Shown in pieces: positions 60,238 through 64,000 of a DNA stretch of 64,000 nucleotides. A program made the position numbers and the translations under genes. The stretch lies in NCBI GenBank assembly GCA_947504185.1, contig CANNGJ010000017.1, positions 1 through 64,000 on the forward strand, read 5' to 3'. The notes below the pieces were generated by a model. It was given only the letters and a program-made list of their open reading frames with translations, made no database searches and was not told the origin of the DNA. How positions within the stretch are numbered: position 1 is the first letter of the stretch; each line of letters starts with the position of its first letter. Source of the stretch: an uncultured Tenacibaculum sp. GTDB taxonomy: Bacteria; Bacteroidota; Bacteroidia; Flavobacteriales; Flavobacteriaceae.

Positions 60238-61800
60238 TTGAGTAACGAGACCACAACTTCACAAGAAACTAAAGGAAAAAATCTATACAATTATCAGAAA
60301 GAGGCACTGCACAGAATTTTTAAAAGTTTTGAGAATGCACCTGAAAATTACCATTTACTATACCAGTTACCAACTGGTGGTGGTAAAACGGTAATATTTT
60401 CTGAAATTACTCGTCAGTATTTAAAACATTATCAAAAGAAAGTATTGATAATGACTCACAGAATTGAGCTTTGTAAGCAAACGGCTAAAATGTTGGGAGA
60501 GTTTGGAGTTGATAATAAAATTATTGATTCTAAAGCAAGCTTAGATGATCAAAATCAATATGATTGTTTTGTAGCAATGGTTGAAACATTGAACAATCGT
60601 TTAAATGATGATATGCTTGATATTTCTGATGTAGGTTTAGTTATTATTGATGAGGCTCATTACAATTCATTTACTAAATTATTCAAGTTTTTCGATAAGT
60701 CATTTGTACTTGGTGTAACAGCTACACCATTAAGTTCGAATATTAAACTCCCTATGAGAGACAATTACGATGAGTTAATTGCAGGAGAAAGTATTGGGAC
60801 TTTGATTGAGAATGAGTTTTTAGCTAAAGCAAATGTATTTTCATACAATGTTGGTTTAACATCTTTAGAAATTGGAGCTAATGGTGATTATACCGTTAAA
60901 TCTTCTGAAGATTTATATACCAATACAGATATGCTTTCTAAGCTTTTACAAGCTTATGAAGAACGCGCTAAAGGAACTAAAACGTTGATATTTAATAACG
61001 GTATAAATACTTCATTACATGTATTTGACACGTTTAAGAAAGCTGGATACCCGATTGCTCATTTAGATAATACAAATACTAAAAAGGAGCGTGATTTTAT
61101 TTTAAAATGGTTTCATAAAACTCCAAATGCGATTATAACATCAGTAAGTATTTTAACTACTGGTTTTGATGAGCCTTCAGTAAAATCGATTATTTTAAAC
61201 AGAGCAACAAAATCGTTGACTTTATATTATCAAATGATTGGTAGAGGGTCTCGTATCTTACCAGGTAAATCAGAGTTTAATGTTATTGACTTAGGTAATA
61301 ATTTTCATCGTTTTGGACCTTGGGGAGCTGATTTAGATTGGCAAAAAATGTTTAGAGCCCCGAATTTCTATTTAGATAACTTATTATCTGACGAAGAAAT
61401 AGAGAGTGATTTTAGATATGAATTGCCTGCTGATGTAAAAGCTGAATTTGCGAACTCTAAGGATTTATATTTTGATGTCAAGAGAGTTTACATTGATACT
61501 ATTCAAGCTGGACAATCATCAAAAAAAGTATTAGAAAAATCAATAGAGCATCATGCAAAAATATGTATTGAAAATAGTGAAGATATTTTTGATGCTTTAA
61601 TCTTAGCTAAAAAATTAGGAGGAGAGATTGATGATAGAATCTTTAGGTATTCAAAATGTATTTGTAAAAGTACGCACAACTTTATAGATTGGTTACAAGA
61701 TGATTACCGTAAAAAATTAAATTCACATTTGCGTAATAATTTTGATGAGATTTATGAACAAATTCATGGTCATCCACCATTAGAGGAGGAGGACGAATAA
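60238..61800 (+). CDS. DEAD/DEAH-box superfamily 2 helicase
   Basis: A 520-residue SF2 helicase. Motif Q/I is LPTGGGKTVIFSEI (about 45-58), DEAH is VIIDEAHYNSF (about 136-146), GVTATP follows, then motif V-VI TTGFDEPSVKSIILNRATKS and YYQMIGRGSR near 335. There is no zinc or RQC domain, so it is not RecQ; the Rad25/RecG-like group fits loosely. Its start is a TTG: a TAA codon lies directly before it in frame and the first internal ATG falls inside the helicase core. Confidence 0.87.
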   Translation: MSNETTTSQETKGKNLYNYQKEALHRIFKSFENAPENYHLLYQLPTGGGKTVIFSEITRQYLKHYQKKVLIMTHRIELCKQTAKMLGEFGVDNKIIDSKASLDDQNQYDCFVAMVETLNNRLNDDMLDISDVGLVIIDEAHYNSFTKLFKFFDKSFVLGVTATPLSSNIKLPMRDNYDELIAGESIGTLIENEFLAKANVFSYNVGLTSLEIGANGDYTVKSSEDLYTNTDMLSKLLQAYEERAKGTKTLIFNNGINTSLHVFDTFKKAGYPIAHLDNTNTKKERDFILKWFHKTPNAIITSVSILTTGFDEPSVKSIILNRATKSLTLYYQMIGRGSRILPGKSEFNVIDLGNNFHRFGPWGADLDWQKMFRAPNFYLDNLLSDEEIESDFRYELPADVKAEFANSKDLYFDVKRVYIDTIQAGQSSKKVLEKSIEHHAKICIENSEDIFDALILAKKLGGEIDDRIFRYSKCICKSTHNFIDWLQDDYRKKLNSHLRNNFDEIYEQIHGHPPLEEEDE

Positions 61801-61823
61801 TATTTTATACAAGATTTTTAAAA

Positions 61824-63104
61824 TTACTCTTTAGCAGGTAATATTTTACCAGTACATTCACCAAAACCAATACGAACTTCATCATTTTGAGAATAACCTC
61901 TCATAATAACTGTATCATTATCGTTGATAAATTTACGCTCAGAACCATCGTTCATTTTAATTGGGTTTTGACCTCTCCAAGTTAATTCCAACATAGAACC
62001 GAAACTATCTTTTGTAGGTCCAGAAATTGTACCAGATCCCATCATGTCACCAGCATTTACAGGACAACCATTAACAGTATGATGCGCTAATTGTTGTGCC
62101 ATTGTCCAATACATATATTTAAAGTTAGAATTACAAACTACAGTTTCTTCTTTTCCTTCTGGTTGAATAGCCATTTGTAAATTGATATCTAAACTATCTT
62201 TACCTTCTTTCTTCAAATATGGTAAAGGCTCATGTACTTGTTTAGGATTATCAACTCTAAAAGGCTCTAAAGCATCTAAAGTAACTATCCAAGGAGAAAT
62301 AGTAGAAGCAAAGTTCTTTCCTAAGAAAGGACCTAATGGCACATATTCCCAAGCTTGAATATCACGAGCAGACCAATCGTTAAATAATACTAATCCGAAG
62401 ATGTATTCGTCAGCTTCTTCGATAGGGATTCTATCACCTAAATCATTAGCGACAGTTGTAATAAATGCCATTTCTAGTTCAAAATCTAATAATTTTGAAG
62501 GTCCGAAGTTTGGTGTAGTTTCACCTTCACTAGGTCTCTGTTGACCATAAGGGCGACGAATAGGCGTTCCAGAAGGTACAATAGAAGAACTTCTACCATG
62601 ATAACCAATAGGAATGTGTAACCAGTTTGGTAATAAAGCATTTTCTGGATCTCTAAATAAAGAGCCTACATTAGTAGCATGCTCTTTACTTGCATAGAAA
62701 TCGGTATAATCTCCAACAGAAACAGGAAGTTGCATTTCAACATCTTCCATTCTAAAGATTATTTTATCTTTATGTTCTGCGTTATCACGTAACTTTCCGT
62801 TAGTTACGTCAAAAATTTCAGCAATTCTATTACGTACTAAACGCCATGTTTTACGTCCGTCTGCAATAAAATCGTTTAAAGTATCTTGTAAGAAAATATC
62901 ATCAGTAAGCGGAATATTTTCAAAATATCCTAATTGATGTAATGCTCCTAAATCTATAGCAAAATCACCAATTCTAGTACCAATAGTAATAATATCATCT
63001 TTAGTTATAAATACACCGAAAGGAATATTTTGAATAGGGAAATCTGAGTTACCATCTACTTGTAGCCAAGATTTTCTTTTAGGATTATTAGCTGTTATTT
63101 CCAT
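61824..63104 (-). CDS. fahA: fumarylacetoacetase
   Basis: A 426-residue hydrolase splitting fumarylacetoacetate to fumarate and acetoacetate, the last step of tyrosine breakdown. The N-terminal domain begins SWLQVDGNSDFPIQNIPFGVF; the catalytic domain has the metal ligands in TDFYASKEHATNVG, the LDFELEMAFI block with Glu pair and the FNDWSARDIQAWEYVPLGPFLGKNF signature split around residue 235-260. The homogentisate dioxygenase partner is not in the window. It converges on the helicase gene. Confidence 0.94.
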   Translation of the reverse strand: MEITANNPKRKSWLQVDGNSDFPIQNIPFGVFITKDDIITIGTRIGDFAIDLGALHQLGYFENIPLTDDIFLQDTLNDFIADGRKTWRLVRNRIAEIFDVTNGKLRDNAEHKDKIIFRMEDVEMQLPVSVGDYTDFYASKEHATNVGSLFRDPENALLPNWLHIPIGYHGRSSSIVPSGTPIRRPYGQQRPSEGETTPNFGPSKLLDFELEMAFITTVANDLGDRIPIEEADEYIFGLVLFNDWSARDIQAWEYVPLGPFLGKNFASTISPWIVTLDALEPFRVDNPKQVHEPLPYLKKEGKDSLDINLQMAIQPEGKEETVVCNSNFKYMYWTMAQQLAHHTVNGCPVNAGDMMGSGTISGPTKDSFGSMLELTWRGQNPIKMNDGSERKFINDNDTVIMRGYSQNDEVRIGFGECTGKILPAKE

Positions 63105-63129
63105 TGAATTTGTTTGTTGTTTTATATAC

Positions 63130-63162
63130 CAAACCTACATATTTTTTTTCAATTTTAATCAA
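63130..63162 (-). promoter_or_regulatory. promoter of fahA
   Basis: CAAACCTA (63130-63137) reads TAGGTTTG on the minus strand, and CAA (63160-63162) gives TTG 22 nt upstream, a fair match to the Bacteroidota promoter. The leader is about 25 nt. Confidence 0.55.
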
Positions 63163-63274
63163 TTTAAAGACTAGAAATTTTAAATGATTGCTTAAAATTT
63201 ACGTAGTTAATAAATGAATACTTTTAGTTAAAAATAATGCAGTTTTTGCATAAAGTTTGATTGATAAAATTAGT

Positions 63275-63282
63275 ACATTTGG
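63275..63282 (+). promoter_or_regulatory. -7 box of glyA
   Basis: TACATTTG matches TAnnTTTG, 23 nt before the glyA ATG. The nearest TTG elements are at 14 or 25 nt, outside normal spacing. Confidence 0.5.
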
Positions 63283-63305
63283 CTACTTATTTAACAACAC
63301 ACAAG

Positions 63306-64000
63306 ATGCAAAAAGATCATCAAATATTCGATTTAATTCAAGAAGAAAAAGAGCGTCAACTAAACGGTTTAGAATTGATTGCTTCTGAAAACTTTGTAAG
63401 TGAGCAAGTAATGCAAGCGCAAGGTTCTATTTTAACTAACAAATATGCCGAAGGATATCCTGGTAAACGTTATTACGGAGGATGTGAGGTTGTTGATATT
63501 GTAGAGCAAATTGCAATTGATAGAGCTAAGGAGTTGTTCGGAGCTGAATATGTTAATGTGCAACCACATTCAGGTTCTCAAGCGAATACAGCTGTTTTTG
63601 CAGCTTGTTTAAATCCTGGCGATACTATTTTAGGGTTCGATTTATCTCATGGAGGACATTTAACGCATGGTTCATCAGTAAATTTTTCTGGTAAATTATA
63701 CAACCCTGTTTTTTATGGTGTTGTTAAAGAAACTGGAATTATAGATTACGATCATTTAGAAGCACAAGCAAAAGAACACAAGCCAAAATTAATTATAGCG
63801 GGAGCTTCAGCTTATTCTAGAGATATTAATTTTAAGAAATTTAGAGAAGTTGCAGATAGCGTTGGAGCAGTTTTAATGGCAGATATTTCACATCCAGCTG
63901 GTTTAATAGCTAAAGGTATTTTATCTGATCCATTACCTCATTGTCATATTGTAACAACAACTACACATAAAACGTTACGTGGACCTCGTGGAGGAATGAT
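63306..64000 (+). CDS. glyA: serine hydroxymethyltransferase (3' end cut by the window)
   Basis: The first 231 codons of GlyA run off the right edge. The enzyme moves a one-carbon unit between serine and tetrahydrofolate using PLP. Clear marks are [13 protein letters not shown] (about 19-31), [13 protein letters not shown] (near 48-60), the cofactor region PHSGSQAN and the PLP lysine Lys222 in [14 protein letters not shown]. About 190 residues should be missing. There is no frameshift in the visible part. Confidence 0.95.
   Translation, partial: MQKDHQIFDLIQEEKERQLNGLELIASENFVSEQVMQAQGSILTNKYAEGYPGKRYYGGCEVVDIVEQIAIDRAKELFGAEYVNVQPHSGSQANTAVFAACLNPGDTILGFDLSHGGHLTHGSSVNFSGKLYNPVFYGVVKETGIIDYDHLEAQAKEHKPKLIIAGASAYSRDINFKKFREVADSVGAVLMADISHPAGLIAKGILSDPLPHCHIVTTTTHKTLRGPRGGM

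Noticed and set aside
1-64000. CRISPR array, insertion sequence, rRNA operon or prophage
   Set aside because: I found no regularly spaced repeats, transposase motifs, rRNA sequence or phage structural genes in the window.

Overview
The window reads as chromosomal DNA of a member of the Flavobacteriaceae (phylum Bacteroidota), most like marine genera such as Tenacibaculum or Polaribacter; the genus cannot be fixed from sequence reading alone. Supporting signs are the strong A+T richness, Bacteroidota-type promoters (TTG, 17-23 nt, TAnnTTTG) with few Shine-Dalgarno sequences, a fused lpxC-fabZ gene, the type IX secretion regulator PorX, a two-gene type transketolase, a bacillithiol-type YtxJ thiol protein and several families mostly seen in this group (DUF4199, DUF4105, DUF6503, DUF4956). 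I see no insertion sequence, prophage, CRISPR array or rRNA. The window is mostly ordinary, densely packed housekeeping sequence with a few accessory spots.

Layout. 1-2.6 kb: three surface-polysaccharide genes (GT2, GT32-like, pyruvyl transferase) on alternating strands. 2.7-9.8 kb: tsaC-cca for tRNA maturation, then a leftward run DUF4199, DPM1-like GT2, phosphosugar mutase and MsbA-like ABC exporter. 10-13.9 kb: SRP RNA, xerD, two tandem beta-barrel proteins, aroQ and a DUF4105 protein. 14-21 kb: hydrolase, pssA, MscS channel, APC permease, then kdsD-tatC-CMD-lptB. 21.2-28.2 kb: recQ, small hypotheticals, ald, tsaE, DUF1287, porX. 28.3-39.3 kb: HD hydrolase, lpxD, lpxC-fabZ, lpxA, efp, a second lpxD-like gene, sucD, an M16 lipoprotein protease and fabG. 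39.4-42 kb: an odd regulatory island with a G-run hairpin array, an XRE regulator, a cluster of GTAAAC words and a cytochrome P450. 42-53 kb: purL, a carboxypeptidase-regulatory-like protein, tRNA-Leu and tRNA-Lys, aroK, a phosphoribosyltransferase, an S4 protein, an FKBP lipoprotein, a beta-barrel protein, an unpaired C-terminal transketolase half, maf, a UbiA-like protein and smpB. 53.2-64 kb: DUF6503 lipoprotein, a SixA-like/PEP-synthase-like/DUF4956 operon, clpB, ytxJ, a DEAD/DEAH helicase, fahA and the start of glyA.

How the genes fit together. The dominant theme is the outer envelope: KDO precursor supply (kdsD), lipid A assembly (lpxD, lpxC-fabZ, lpxA), export (MsbA-like, lptB), phospholipid synthesis (pssA), polysaccharide glycosyltransferases and outer-membrane barrels. 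A second theme is tRNA and translation: tsaC and tsaE (t6A), cca (both tRNAs lack an encoded CCA), efp, smpB and SRP RNA. The most unusual segment is the tightly coupled operon at 53957-56919: a membrane DUF4956 protein, a signal-peptide-bearing protein joining a phosphohistidine-swivel-like region to a PEP-synthase-type ATP-grasp domain, and a SixA-like phosphatase lipoprotein. This suggests phosphohistidine chemistry outside the cytoplasm. Other items worth a second look are the GTAAAC cluster around the XRE/P450 genes, the hairpins with G-run loops at 39.4-39.6 kb, a UbiA homologue without its first Asp motif, and start codons lying directly after -7 promoter boxes.
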